Shown here piece by piece: positions 1-9,100 of a stretch of 39,153 nt of DNA. The stretch is from assembly GCA_013286835.1 (NCBI GenBank), contig JABDEZ010000014.1:2082-41234 (forward strand). The letters run 5' to 3'. The position numbers and the translations under genes are program-made. Each line of letters starts with the position of its first letter. Position 1 is the first letter of the stretch. The stretch comes from Bacteroidota bacterium (GTDB taxonomy: Bacteria > Bacteroidota > Bacteroidia > Chitinophagales > Chitinophagaceae). The notes beneath the pieces are model-generated. The model did not search any database. It had not been told where the DNA came from and saw only the letters and a list, made by a program, of their open reading frames with translations.

Positions 1-2
1 GA

Positions 3-599
3 GTAGGACCACAGATACCGTTGAGTAATTTCCTTAATTATAATTACTATGGCGGTACCACAATTGACTGGACTGCAGGCGCTTTCTTCCGTTATACCCA
101 AAAACTGGGTAAAATATTTTTCCTGTATGGCCAGGTAAACATGGCATACATGTCTAGCGAAGCGCATGACGTGCCTGGTGTTTATTATCTTAATGGTTCT
201 GCCATTGCAGCCTACGAAGCAAATTCACCCGCTGCAAATGGTTTCCAGGCACAAATATTCCCGGCAGTTGGCGCAAATATTTATAAAGGACTGGCGCTAA
301 ACTTCGGTTTAGGTGGAATAAATTACAACACAATAAGCCAGAATATAGAAGGGGCAGGAAACAATAATTCCAGCAACATTCAATTAACCTTTGGTCAGCA
401 GGTGAACATTGGCATATCGGACAATTTTAGCTGCCATATGATGCATAAGCACAAACATCATCATAGTGACACTGTTTCGGGCTCTGAATACAGGCATGTA
501 GATAATGGTGGTATGGAAGAAGACGAAATGCCGGCAACAGATGCTAAAAAGCACCACAAGCATAAAAAGGAAAAAACTGAAAAGACAGACGATAACTAA
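3..599 (+). CDS. Outer-membrane beta-barrel protein, 3' part (5' end outside window)
   Basis: The reading frame is already open at the left edge, so the true start lies outside; the TTG at 21 is probably not the start. The sequence alternates hydrophobic and polar residues with many Gly, Asn and aromatic positions, as in Bacteroidota porin-type barrels. The stretch FGQQVNIGISDNF looks like the usual terminal beta strand ending in an aromatic residue. About 55 residues follow it, rich in His, Lys and Asp (CHMMHKHKHHH, then KKHHKHKKEK). That tail is unusual for a barrel and may bind metal ions in the periplasm, which is inference. A strong terminator follows at once, so this is the last gene of its transcript. 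Substrate unknown. Confidence 0.6.
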   Translation, partial: VGPQIPLSNFLNYNYYGGTTIDWTAGAFFRYTQKLGKIFFLYGQVNMAYMSSEAHDVPGVYYLNGSAIAAYEANSPAANGFQAQIFPAVGANIYKGLALNFGLGGINYNTISQNIEGAGNNNSSNIQLTFGQQVNIGISDNFSCHMMHKHKHHHSDTVSGSEYRHVDNGGMEEDEMPATDAKKHHKHKKEKTEKTDDN

Positions 600-617
600 T
601 TAGCTTTTATATTGATG

Positions 618-657
618 ATCCTCTACCGCCAACTTCACTGGCAGTAGAGGATTTTTT
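618..657 (+). terminator. Rho-independent terminator
   Basis: A 14-bp stem with one C/A mismatch (arms 618-631 and 639-652) and a 7-nt loop is followed by six T. It closes the beta-barrel gene and insulates the glycosyltransferase operon downstream. Confidence 0.85.
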
Positions 658-708
658 ATTGGTTTAAGGCAACCTCATATAAGAAGAACTATTTAATAAG
701 GTTTAGGG

Positions 709-716
709 TAGTTTTG
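709..716 (+). promoter_or_regulatory. Candidate Bacteroidota -7 element (TAGTTTTG)
   Basis: TAGTTTTG fits the Bacteroidota -7 consensus TAnnTTTG and lies about 100 bases before the first glycosyltransferase start. I see no clear TTTG -33 element at the usual 19-21 base spacing, so support is partial. Confidence 0.35.
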
Positions 717-815
717 CTACATCATCTAAACAGGGCAATAATATATACTGGCATAAAAACGAACCAAAATAATTAAACCAATATTTTTATTCCTCGGGAA
801 ATATAAGCAGCAATT

Positions 816-2291
816 ATGAAACTAAAGTTTTCTCACGGCCTGTTCATCATGTTATTATTGGTAGCTGTACCTATATTTGGCCACCTCGATGAATTGCCCA
901 TACAGCTGTGGGACGAGAGCCGGTTGATAGAGAATGCACTGGAAATGAACCATAATGGTAACTACATAGTTACCAAATTTGCAGGCCAGCCGGATATGTG
1001 GAACACCAAGCCCCCTTTCCTGATATGGCTGCAGGTGATCTGCATAAAATTGTTGGGTATGAATGAGCTTGCGGTGCGGCTACCTTCTGCCCTGGCCGCC
1101 CTGGCAACGTGCCTGCTTATATACTGGTTACTAGCCAAAAAATTTAAGGCACCGTGGCTAGGGGTGATCAGCTGTGTTATTTTAGTCTCCAGTGCTGGAT
1201 ATGTAAGGATGCATGGTACCCGCAGTGCAGATTATGACTCTATGCTTACCCTATTTATAACTGCATGCAGCATCTACTATTATTTATACCTTGAAGAAGC
1301 TAAAGGGAAATACCTTACTTACACCATTGTGTGCCTTATACTTGCCTGCCTTACCAAAGGTATTGCAGGCCTTATGGTGACGCCTGCATTGCTATTATAT
1401 ACCCTGTATAAAAAGAAACTGCTTGTACTGCTGAAGGATAAACGATTTTATGCAGGCCTTGCAGGTTTTGGCATTTTTGTACTTGGTTACTACCTGCTGC
1501 GCGAACACTACAACCCAGGCTATATACAGGCGGTACAGGATAATGAACTGGGGGGGCGGTACCTGAAGGTAAATGAAAGCCATACCGGCAGCGATTATTT
1601 TTACCTGAACCAGTTGGCAGATACGCAATTTAAAGATTGGTGCCTGCTTTTAATACCTGGTATTTTGTTGGGGATAGCATCTAAACTGAAAGGGCTGCAA
1701 AATTTGTCTGTTCTTCTATTGGCACTGGTTATTAGCTACCTGTACATATTAAGTTCGGCCAGTACAAAACTGCCGTGGTACGATATGCCCATTTACCCGT
1801 TCTTGTCTATTATAGCTGCCATCTTCATTTATTGTATATGCCAGTTACTGTTGAAGATAAAAATGCAGGACAGCTTTAATTTCAACCCGCTGCCTTATGC
1901 ACTTATTATTTTCTTTTGTCTTTTGCCATATTGTACCATGATATCTTATGTGCTGACGCCCCCTAACCCCCAATATTGGGATTCTAACAATGAAGATATG
2001 GCCAAGTACCTGAAAGATGTACTGAGTGTAAAACGGAATATTGACGGTTTCACAGTAACGGAAAGCCACCCCCAAAATATTTTTTGCTATCGCACCATAT
2101 TTGCATACACCAACAGGCCCGTAACATTTATACACAGCAGCGACTTTAAAGATGCCAAAAAAGTGATAGCCTACAGGGACGACACCAAAAAATATATAGA
2201 CTCAAACTATTACTATCATATACTACACACATACAACGCCGTTATCGCCTACCAGATAGATAGTCCCAAGCATAAAATAACCCTTAAATAA
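816..2291 (+). CDS. GT-C (ArnT/PMT, GT39-83 type) membrane glycosyltransferase, paralog 1
   Basis: A 491-aa polytopic membrane protein. The first periplasmic loop holds the acidic pair WDESR (Asp33, Glu34) expected of ArnT/PMT-type GT-C enzymes, and the KPP motif follows near residue 65. Roughly ten or more hydrophobic segments follow, then a soluble C-terminal tail from about residue 400. Enzymes of this family take a sugar from a polyprenyl-phosphate donor and attach it to lipid A, protein or a surface glycan on the outer face of the inner membrane. It starts an operon with a second paralog 23 bp downstream and a polyprenyl-phosphate GT2 gene, which probably makes the donor. Acceptor and sugar cannot be read from the sequence. 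Confidence 0.85.
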   Translation: MKLKFSHGLFIMLLLVAVPIFGHLDELPIQLWDESRLIENALEMNHNGNYIVTKFAGQPDMWNTKPPFLIWLQVICIKLLGMNELAVRLPSALAALATCLLIYWLLAKKFKAPWLGVISCVILVSSAGYVRMHGTRSADYDSMLTLFITACSIYYYLYLEEAKGKYLTYTIVCLILACLTKGIAGLMVTPALLLYTLYKKKLLVLLKDKRFYAGLAGFGIFVLGYYLLREHYNPGYIQAVQDNELGGRYLKVNESHTGSDYFYLNQLADTQFKDWCLLLIPGILLGIASKLKGLQNLSVLLLALVISYLYILSSASTKLPWYDMPIYPFLSIIAAIFIYCICQLLLKIKMQDSFNFNPLPYALIIFFCLLPYCTMISYVLTPPNPQYWDSNNEDMAKYLKDVLSVKRNIDGFTVTESHPQNIFCYRTIFAYTNRPVTFIHSSDFKDAKKVIAYRDDTKKYIDSNYYYHILHTYNAVIAYQIDSPKHKITLK

Positions 2292-2314
2292 AAAAATATA
2301 ACTAAATAGCTGAC

Positions 2315-3775
2315 TTGCACCGTGCCCCATATATAAAGCTTTATCCCGTCATACTACTATTGGGCATGCTGATTGTAGCTATACCCCCGTTATTCCTGCA
2401 CCTGGGCTCGTTGCCCATGCAGCTATTTGATGAAGCCCGCATAGCTGTAAGCGCACAGGAAATGCTGCGTAACCATAATTTGCTGGTAGTTCATTACGGC
2501 GGTGCGCCAGATATGTGGAGCGTGAAGCCGCCGCTAATGGTGTGGTTGCAAACGCTGAGTATGCAGCTGTGTGGTATGCATGAGTGGGCTACGCGATTAC
2601 CGGGTGCTATAGCCAGCACTTGCACCTGCGTCATTCTGTATTTGTTCTTTGTATGGAAGAAGGCGCCATTGGCAGGGTTTATCTCTGTTTTGGTACTCAT
2701 CACTTCGCAAGGTTTTGTAACGCTGCATTGCAATCGCACAGGCGATTATGATGCTCTGCTTACCTTCTTCACTACTGCATATTGCTTTAGTTATTTTGCC
2801 TACCTGCACCTGGGCAAACTCAAGTTCCTGTATTTAACTTTTATATTCCTTGCACTTGCAGTGCTCACTAAAGGGGTAGCAGCAATGCTCTTCTTTCCAG
2901 CTATCCTGTTGTTTACAGTATATAAAAAAAGCCTTTTGAGACTGCTGAAAGAGAAGCATTTTTATATAGGCCTCGTAGCTTTTTTAGTGTTGGTTTTGGC
3001 CTACTACCTGTTGCGCGAGCATTACAATCCTGGGTATATACAAGCAGTATGGCAAAATGAACTTGGCGGACGTTACTCACAGGCGCTGGAAGGCAATAAG
3101 GGAACATTTCTTTACTACTTCCATAACATGGCGCTCCACCAGTTTAAGCCTTGGTATTGGCTGGTAGTACCTGGTGTGCTGGCCGGGCTGTTTGTGGATA
3201 ATAAAAAGTATCGCGATCTGACTGTGTACCTGTTCTTGCTAAGTGCATTGTTCTTGCTGATCATATCATCGGCACAAACAAAGCTATATTGGTATGCTAT
3301 GCCTATGTACCCGTTTTTAAGCGCCATTGTGGGCTTGTTTGTTTATTACGTGTTCACTATGTTACAAAGAAGGGGAAGGTGGACAGAATACTTGTCTTAC
3401 CTGTTAATGCCTGTTATTTTTTTGCTGCCATATAAAGAAGCTATCGCACTCAGTACCGCATTGCCCAATATCGGCAGCCAGCGGATGGACAACGAACATA
3501 TGGCTGAATACCTGCACGATGCCCTGCAGGGTAAGCAAAGCATAACCGGAAGGGCAGTAATATATACAGGGTACCATGCAAATATTAATTGGTACCTGGA
3601 GGCATTGGGGCATAAAAATGATATACAAAACAACCTGAACAAGGCAGATAGTGAGGAAAATATCATTGTTTTCCAGGACAGTGTAAAAAAGTATATGGAA
3701 ACGCATTACCAAACTACTATCTTGCAAACTTATTATAACGTAACTGTTTATAGGTTAAATGGCAAACGGCAGTAG
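2315..3775 (+). CDS. GT-C (ArnT/PMT type) membrane glycosyltransferase, paralog 2
   Basis: A 486-aa paralog of the preceding gene with the same layout: FDEAR acidic pair (Asp39, Glu40), a KPP motif, many membrane segments and a soluble C-terminal tail. Both copies contain LREHYNPGYIQAV and NELGGRY, so the pair arose by tandem duplication; their C-terminal domains have diverged strongly. No ATG sits near the 5' end. The first available start is TTG at 2315, 11 bases after an in-frame stop, and an in-frame ATG at codon 18 would cut into the first membrane helix. The 3' end overlaps the next gene by 17 bases, which suggests translational coupling. Probably a polyprenyl-phosphate-sugar-dependent transferase. 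Confidence 0.82.
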   Translation: MHRAPYIKLYPVILLLGMLIVAIPPLFLHLGSLPMQLFDEARIAVSAQEMLRNHNLLVVHYGGAPDMWSVKPPLMVWLQTLSMQLCGMHEWATRLPGAIASTCTCVILYLFFVWKKAPLAGFISVLVLITSQGFVTLHCNRTGDYDALLTFFTTAYCFSYFAYLHLGKLKFLYLTFIFLALAVLTKGVAAMLFFPAILLFTVYKKSLLRLLKEKHFYIGLVAFLVLVLAYYLLREHYNPGYIQAVWQNELGGRYSQALEGNKGTFLYYFHNMALHQFKPWYWLVVPGVLAGLFVDNKKYRDLTVYLFLLSALFLLIISSAQTKLYWYAMPMYPFLSAIVGLFVYYVFTMLQRRGRWTEYLSYLLMPVIFLLPYKEAIALSTALPNIGSQRMDNEHMAEYLHDALQGKQSITGRAVIYTGYHANINWYLEALGHKNDIQNNLNKADSEENIIVFQDSVKKYMETHYQTTILQTYYNVTVYRLNGKRQ

Positions 3776-4718
3776 TAATATAGCGCTATCAATTGTAGTA
3801 CCTGTTTTTAATGAGGAGCTCATTATAGAAGAGCTTGTGCGCCGACTGGTGGCGGTTGCAGGTAGTATTACCGAAGCTTACGAGATCATTTTTGTGAACG
3901 ATGGCAGCCGGGATGGCACCCTGCTGAAATTGAAATTGCTTTGCGAAGACGATGCTCGCCTGCACTTTATTAGCTTCAGTCGCAATTTTGGGCACCAGAT
4001 AGCCATTACGGCGGGTATGGACTATTCCAGTGGCGATGCCATAGTAACTATAGATGGTGATCTTCAGGACCCTCCTGAGCTTATTGCCCAAATGTATGCC
4101 GAATACCAGAACGGCTACAAGGTGATATACGCCAAACGCACTAAGCGCAAGGGTGAAACTTTTTTTAAGCGTGTTACCGCCCGTATGTTTTACAGGCTAA
4201 TGGCATGGTTGGTAGCTTTTGATATACCACTTGACGTAGGCGACTACCGTATGATAAGCCGTGATGTACTGGAGTACCTGCAGCGCATGAAGGAATACGA
4301 CAAGTACCTGCGCGGACAAATAGCGTGGCTGGGCTTTAAGAATACCTACGTAATGTTTGAGCGCGATGAGCGCAGGTTTGGTCAAACAAATTATCCCTTT
4401 AAGAAAATGTTACGCCTAGCCTTCAACGGCATTACCGCATTTTCTGATGCCCCTTTAAAGCTGGCAACAAGCCTTGGGTTCATAGTTTGTATCATGTCGT
4501 TTCTTATTGGGGTGTTTGCGGTTTATTCTTATTTCTTCAATCATGCCACGGTACCAGGCTGGGCATCTACCATCATAAGTATCACGTTCCTTGGGGGGGT
4601 GCAATTGCTATCGCTGGGCATATTGGGCGAATATATAAGCCGCATCATCAATAATGTACGCAACAGGCCACTTTATGTAGTGGATCAAACAGATATTAAA
4701 GATAAGGAAGCAAACTAA
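3759..4718 (+). CDS. Polyprenyl-phosphate glycosyltransferase, GT2 (DPM1/GtrB/ArnC-like)
   Basis: 319 aa. The N-terminal GT-A domain begins with VVPVFNEE and has the metal/nucleotide motif IDGDLQDPPE near residue 95. The segment RRFGQTNYPF precedes two C-terminal membrane helices (about 230-255 and 265-288), the usual plan of GtrB/ArnC-type enzymes. These load a nucleotide sugar onto undecaprenyl phosphate on the cytoplasmic face, giving the lipid-linked donor used by GT-C transferases. It overlaps the upstream GT-C gene by 17 bases, so the three genes form a donor-synthesis plus two-transferase operon. The sugar (glucose, mannose, aminoarabinose or other) is not predictable. Its end is only 5 bases from the convergent methyltransferase gene, and no terminator is visible between them. 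Confidence 0.88.
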   Translation: MANGSSNIALSIVVPVFNEELIIEELVRRLVAVAGSITEAYEIIFVNDGSRDGTLLKLKLLCEDDARLHFISFSRNFGHQIAITAGMDYSSGDAIVTIDGDLQDPPELIAQMYAEYQNGYKVIYAKRTKRKGETFFKRVTARMFYRLMAWLVAFDIPLDVGDYRMISRDVLEYLQRMKEYDKYLRGQIAWLGFKNTYVMFERDERRFGQTNYPFKKMLRLAFNGITAFSDAPLKLATSLGFIVCIMSFLIGVFAVYSYFFNHATVPGWASTIISITFLGGVQLLSLGILGEYISRIINNVRNRPLYVVDQTDIKDKEAN

Positions 4719-4723
4719 ATCAA

Positions 4724-5449
4724 CTACTTGCTATGTATTACCACCCAGGGAAAAGGGTGGCTGCGTCTAAGCAGTTTATTCATAAAAGAATTGGGATCAT
4801 ACAAAAAAGTATGATCCATTTTTTTTAGTTCATCAACCGAATGATGGTGGTAACGATCTGCCATTTCTGGTACATGCAATGCTGTGTAATAAGCCCTTGT
4901 GCGTTCTCTTGCTGCTGCAACTAATCTGGGTTTATAAAAAGGAGTATCTACAATGTGTATCTCCCCCTGTGGAGATAAAATGGGGAATATGGGATTGAAT
5001 ATTGCTAACGACGGGAAGTATTGTAGCGATGCAGCAAAGATCACTACATCAAACTTCTGGTCCAGAAAAATATGGTCCGCTATATTGCCATAGATAAACT
5101 GCAAATTGCTTTTTTTAAATACAGTACTTGCCCGGGTAAGCTCTGTTTTGTTTATATCCAAACCAGTGATAGTTGAGTTTTCTATTTCAGATAGTCTTGC
5201 AGATAGCCAGCCATTGCCACAACCAATTTCGAGGATGTTTAAAGGTTTCCCTTTACTTTTTAGGTATTTTATCAGTCGTTCGCTGGAATGTTTTCTTACA
5301 AGCCATTCTTTATAATATGGGTGAGATGGCGCTATATCAGGCAATAAGAGAAGCTGCCCATCTGTATATATCCGTTGCTCTTTTTCGCGGGCGTTAATGT
5401 ATAGGTCCTCGAAAGAATTCCGGGTGGCGTTGGTGTGGTTGCTATCCAT
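4724..5449 (-). CDS. Class I SAM-dependent methyltransferase
   Basis: 241 aa, soluble. The SAM-binding motif I is ILEIGCGNGWL (around residue 95), followed by an acidic loop in TGLDIN and the motif-II-like FDVVIFAASL. This is the Rossmann-type methyltransferase fold (Methyltransf_11/25 type). The region before motif I is about 90 residues long and has no recognised motif. The substrate is unknown. The gene converges with the glycosyltransferase operon and is separated from the next minus-strand gene by a terminator hairpin, so it probably has its own promoter. A role in glycan or lipid modification is only a guess from position. Confidence 0.75.
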   Translation of the reverse strand: MDSNHTNATRNSFEDLYINAREKEQRIYTDGQLLLLPDIAPSHPYYKEWLVRKHSSERLIKYLKSKGKPLNILEIGCGNGWLSARLSEIENSTITGLDINKTELTRASTVFKKSNLQFIYGNIADHIFLDQKFDVVIFAASLQYFPSLAIFNPIFPILSPQGEIHIVDTPFYKPRLVAAARERTRAYYTALHVPEMADRYHHHSVDELKKMDHTFLYDPNSFMNKLLRRSHPFPWVVIHSK

Positions 5450-5464
5450 GAAATATGCCTTATC

Positions 5465-5502
5465 TAAAAAAATAGGGTCGGCAATATTATTGCTGACCCT
5501 AT
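5465..5502 (-). terminator. Rho-independent terminator (minus strand)
   Basis: A 14-bp stem including one G-T wobble (arms 5472-5485 and 5489-5502, 3-nt loop) is followed on the minus strand by seven T (5471-5465). It ends the thioredoxin-fold gene upstream on the minus strand. Confidence 0.88.
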
Positions 5503-5524
5503 GGTTAAATTGATTTTTGCATTT

Positions 5525-6058
5525 TTATTTTCTTGATGCCTCATACAGTTCTTTAACGCTGGCATGGCCTTCAAATTTCTTTACAAATTTCTTGTGTTTA
5601 TCATACACTGCAAGATAAGGCACAAAGCGTGCACCGAAGAAAGATGTGAAGAAGTAATCAACGTCCTTCCCTACTACTTTTACATTCGGGTAGTTTTCAA
5701 GATGGAACTTGTCATAAAACCCTTTTATAGCAGTAGGATTACCAAATGTACACAGGTAAAACTGGAGATCTTTAAGTGAGTCCATGCCTTTTACCATTTC
5801 TTCCATCTGGTGTTTGCAATGGTCACAATCAGGGCCAAAGAACATGATAAGACTGGGCTTGCCCATAGGTATCTTATTAGTTACAAATGTGGTAGTGCTA
5901 TCCATCTCCAATATGTTGAAAGTGGGCAGTGAATGGTTTTTCTGGTAGGGTAATAAGGAGTCTATCTTTTTTTCTTCATTCTTTTTCTCTTGTGCGCTAA
6001 CGGTTGCGGTCTGCAGCATGCCGAAAATGAGGGCAGTAAGGAGTAATAATTTTTTCAT
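5525..6058 (-). CDS. Thioredoxin-fold (TlpA/AhpC-like) exported protein
   Basis: 177 aa from the chosen ATG at 6058, which gives a clean signal peptide (MKKLLLLTALIFGM...ATVSAQ). Longer starts up to 6091 would run into a candidate -7 element, so they are unlikely. The thioredoxin active site is FFGPDCDHC (Cys78, Cys81), and a cis-Pro motif ARFVPYLAVYD follows. This matches periplasmic TlpA/ResA-like redoxins that reduce or exchange disulfides, for example in cytochrome c maturation or oxidative-stress defence. The motif CDHC differs from the CGPC of general thioredoxins and is common in Bacteroidota redoxins. Its partner is unknown. It stands alone between two intergenic regions with its own promoter and terminator. 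Confidence 0.82.
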   Translation of the reverse strand: MKKLLLLTALIFGMLQTATVSAQEKKNEEKKIDSLLPYQKNHSLPTFNILEMDSTTTFVTNKIPMGKPSLIMFFGPDCDHCKHQMEEMVKGMDSLKDLQFYLCTFGNPTAIKGFYDKFHLENYPNVKVVGKDVDYFFTSFFGARFVPYLAVYDKHKKFVKKFEGHASVKELYEASRK

Positions 6059-6088
6059 TTTTAAATATTTGATTGAGATGAGTAGGTA

Positions 6089-6096
6089 CAAATGTA
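6089..6096 (-). promoter_or_regulatory. Candidate Bacteroidota -7 element (TACATTTG)
   Basis: On the minus strand TACATTTG fits TAnnTTTG. It places transcription start near 6082, about 24 bases before the redoxin ATG at 6058. A -33 TTTG is not evident. Confidence 0.45.
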
Positions 6097-6164
6097 AGAT
6101 AATGGTTTCTTTTTCTAATTATACTACCTTTCCTATCTTCATAAATATCCCTTAAAATTCAAGT

Positions 6165-9100
6165 ATGATCATCAACGAAGATCTTTTTCTACAGCGGTAT
6201 AACGATCTGAATACCCAGCAGAAAGAAGCAGTAGATACCATCTATGGCCCGGTGATGGTAATAGCAGGTCCTGGTACCGGCAAAACTGAAGTGCTTGCCC
6301 TGCGCATAGCTAACCTGCTGCGCAGCGAAGCCCAGGTGCAACCATCAGAAATATTGTGCCTCACCTACACAGAAGAGGCTACCAATGCCATGCGTCGCAG
6401 GCTGGTGCAGGTGGTAGGCCCGGCAGCCCATAAAGTGAATATCGCCACATTCCATGCGTTTTGCAATAATGTAATTCAAAGCAATGCTGAGATATTCAGT
6501 CAACGGGCTTTACAGCCTATAAGCGATCTGGAGCGGACTGACCTGTTATATGATATATTGGAGAAACTACCTTCTGGCCACGTACTGCGCAAGTTGAGTG
6601 GTAACATATATTACGACGCTGGTAAACTGAACCGCCTGTTTGAATTTATGAAACGGGAGAACATGCGCTATCCCGAAATTATTGCAGCTATAACTGAGTA
6701 TATAAACGACCTGCCCAATCGAGATGCCTACATCTACAAAAGAAAGGGTAACGGTTATGTAAAGGGCGACCTGAAACAAAATGAAATAGATGAAGAGGCA
6801 AGAAGGATGGCAAGCACGGCAGCAGCAGCAGAACTATTTGATACCTATGTAGCAAGAATGAAGGAAGCTGGCCGGTACGACTTCAACGATATGATCATCT
6901 GGGTGCTCGATGCTTTTGAAGAAAATATTACCTTGCTGCAAAGCTACCAGGAGCGCCACCAGTTCATATTGGTAGATGAGTTCCAGGATACCAACGGATC
7001 GCAGAACCAATTGCTGAACCTGCTTACCCGTTTCTGGGACGACCCAAATATATTTGTAGTGGGCGATGATGATCAGAGTATCTACGAATTTCAGGGTGCC
7101 CGGATACGTAATATCATAGATTTTTATGAACGATATAAAGAGGGCATCAAGATCATCATTCTATCACAAAACTATCGCTCATCGCAGCACATACTCGACA
7201 AAGCGACCACAACTATAGTAAACAATAAACAGCGACTTATATACCAGTTGGAGCATTTGAAACTGGACAAGAATATAAAGGCAGCTGCAAAACGTTTTCA
7301 GGATAGTGCAGAGATAGTAACACCAGTAATAAAAGTGTACAGCAATGTACTACAAGAGGAAACAGACGTGATGCTGCAGGTGGAGCGTCTGCAACAAGCT
7401 GGCGTGCCGCTGAATCATGTAGCTATATTGTATGCCCAACATAAGCAAGCAGATAATATAATTGCGCTCATGGAGCGCAAGGGCATTCCATACAATGTAA
7501 AGAAACCGGTAAACATACTGGACCTTCCTTTTATACAGCAGGTACTGAATGTGCTGCGCTACCTGGAGATGGAACGAAAGGAACCATTTAGCGGCGAAGC
7601 CCTGCTTTTTGAAATACTGCATGCTCCCTACTACGAAATTGCCCCTACCGATATGGCGCTGCTCAGCCTGTACATACAGGCCAATCGCACTAAGGATAAA
7701 AGCCTGGGCTTCTGGCGCTTCCTGCTCACCAAAGGCTTGCTGCTGGAATCATTGGAGCTGCCATCTGCAAAGGCCTTGATACGCATGGGGCAGAATATGG
7801 AAGAATGGGCACGTACCCAAACCAGCATGCCGCTGCCGTTGCTGGTAGAAAAGATCGTGTATGAAAGTGGTATAGTAGCTTACCTGCTTCAGCAGCCCGA
7901 CCATATCTGGAATGTACAGGTACTGCATACCTTCTTCGACTATGTGCGCGAACTGCATGGCCGCAACCCGCGTATAAAACTTGGTGAGTTTTTAGGACAG
8001 GTAGAGCGCATGAATGATGAGGGCATAACCATACCCGCACAAAAGGTGGTGCAAAATGATAATGGCGTTCACTTCTTCACTGCTCACGGTGCCAAAGGCA
8101 ACGAGTTCGAGCATGTATTTTTAATAGGTGCCACCAAAAATTATTGGGAAGGACGCCGCGGTAACAACTTTGAATACAAGCTACCCGATACCATCACTAA
8201 GACGGATGATGACCACGAAAAAACATACAAAGTAGAAGTTGCCCGGCGTTTGTTCTATGTGGCACTCACCCGCGCTAAAAAGCACCTGCATGTATCGTAC
8301 GCGCTGAACGATAATAATAACAAGAGTATTGAAGCATCGGTATTTATAGAAGAAATAAGCACGCCTGCAGAGCGCACTTTGCATAGTGTAGAAACAAGCG
8401 ATGTAATGAACCACTTGCAACTGGCTATGCAGCCTGTGCCAGAAGTGCGGATAAGGTTGGCCAACGGCCAATGGATAGAGCGGCAATTACAGCAGCTCAC
8501 CATGAGTTATACCACACTGTCTAAGTACCTCTACTGTCCACTGGGTTTTTATTATGAGAATCTGTTGCGTGTACCTTTCCAGAAAAATGATGCACTGGCC
8601 TTTGGTAGTGCTGTACACAACGCATTGGAACGTTTCTTCAAAGAAATGAAAGCCGCCAATAGTGTGTTCCCCGATAAAGAGCGCTTACTCACAGTATTCG
8701 ACTCCAGTATGTTTGCCGAATCTGCCGCATTTACAGCCATCATGTACGAGCGCCGTATGGAACAAGGTCATACCATATTGAGTGAATATTATGATAGGTA
8801 CATTAATGAATTCGCCACCAATGTAGAGATAGAATGGAAGGTAAACAGGTACCTGCTTGATGGTGTACCTGTAACCGGGAAAATAGATAAAATAGAGATC
8901 AACGGAGATAGCTGTACCATAGTGGATTATAAGACTGGCGACCCCGACCGCTGGGGTAATGCACTCACCGCCGCACCAAATGAAAAGGAACCATTAGGTG
9001 GCGACTATTGGAGGCAAATGGTATTCTACAAATTGCTAATTGAAAACTTTGAAGATAAACATCTGAAGGTGAACATGGGTATGTTTGACTACATACAGAA

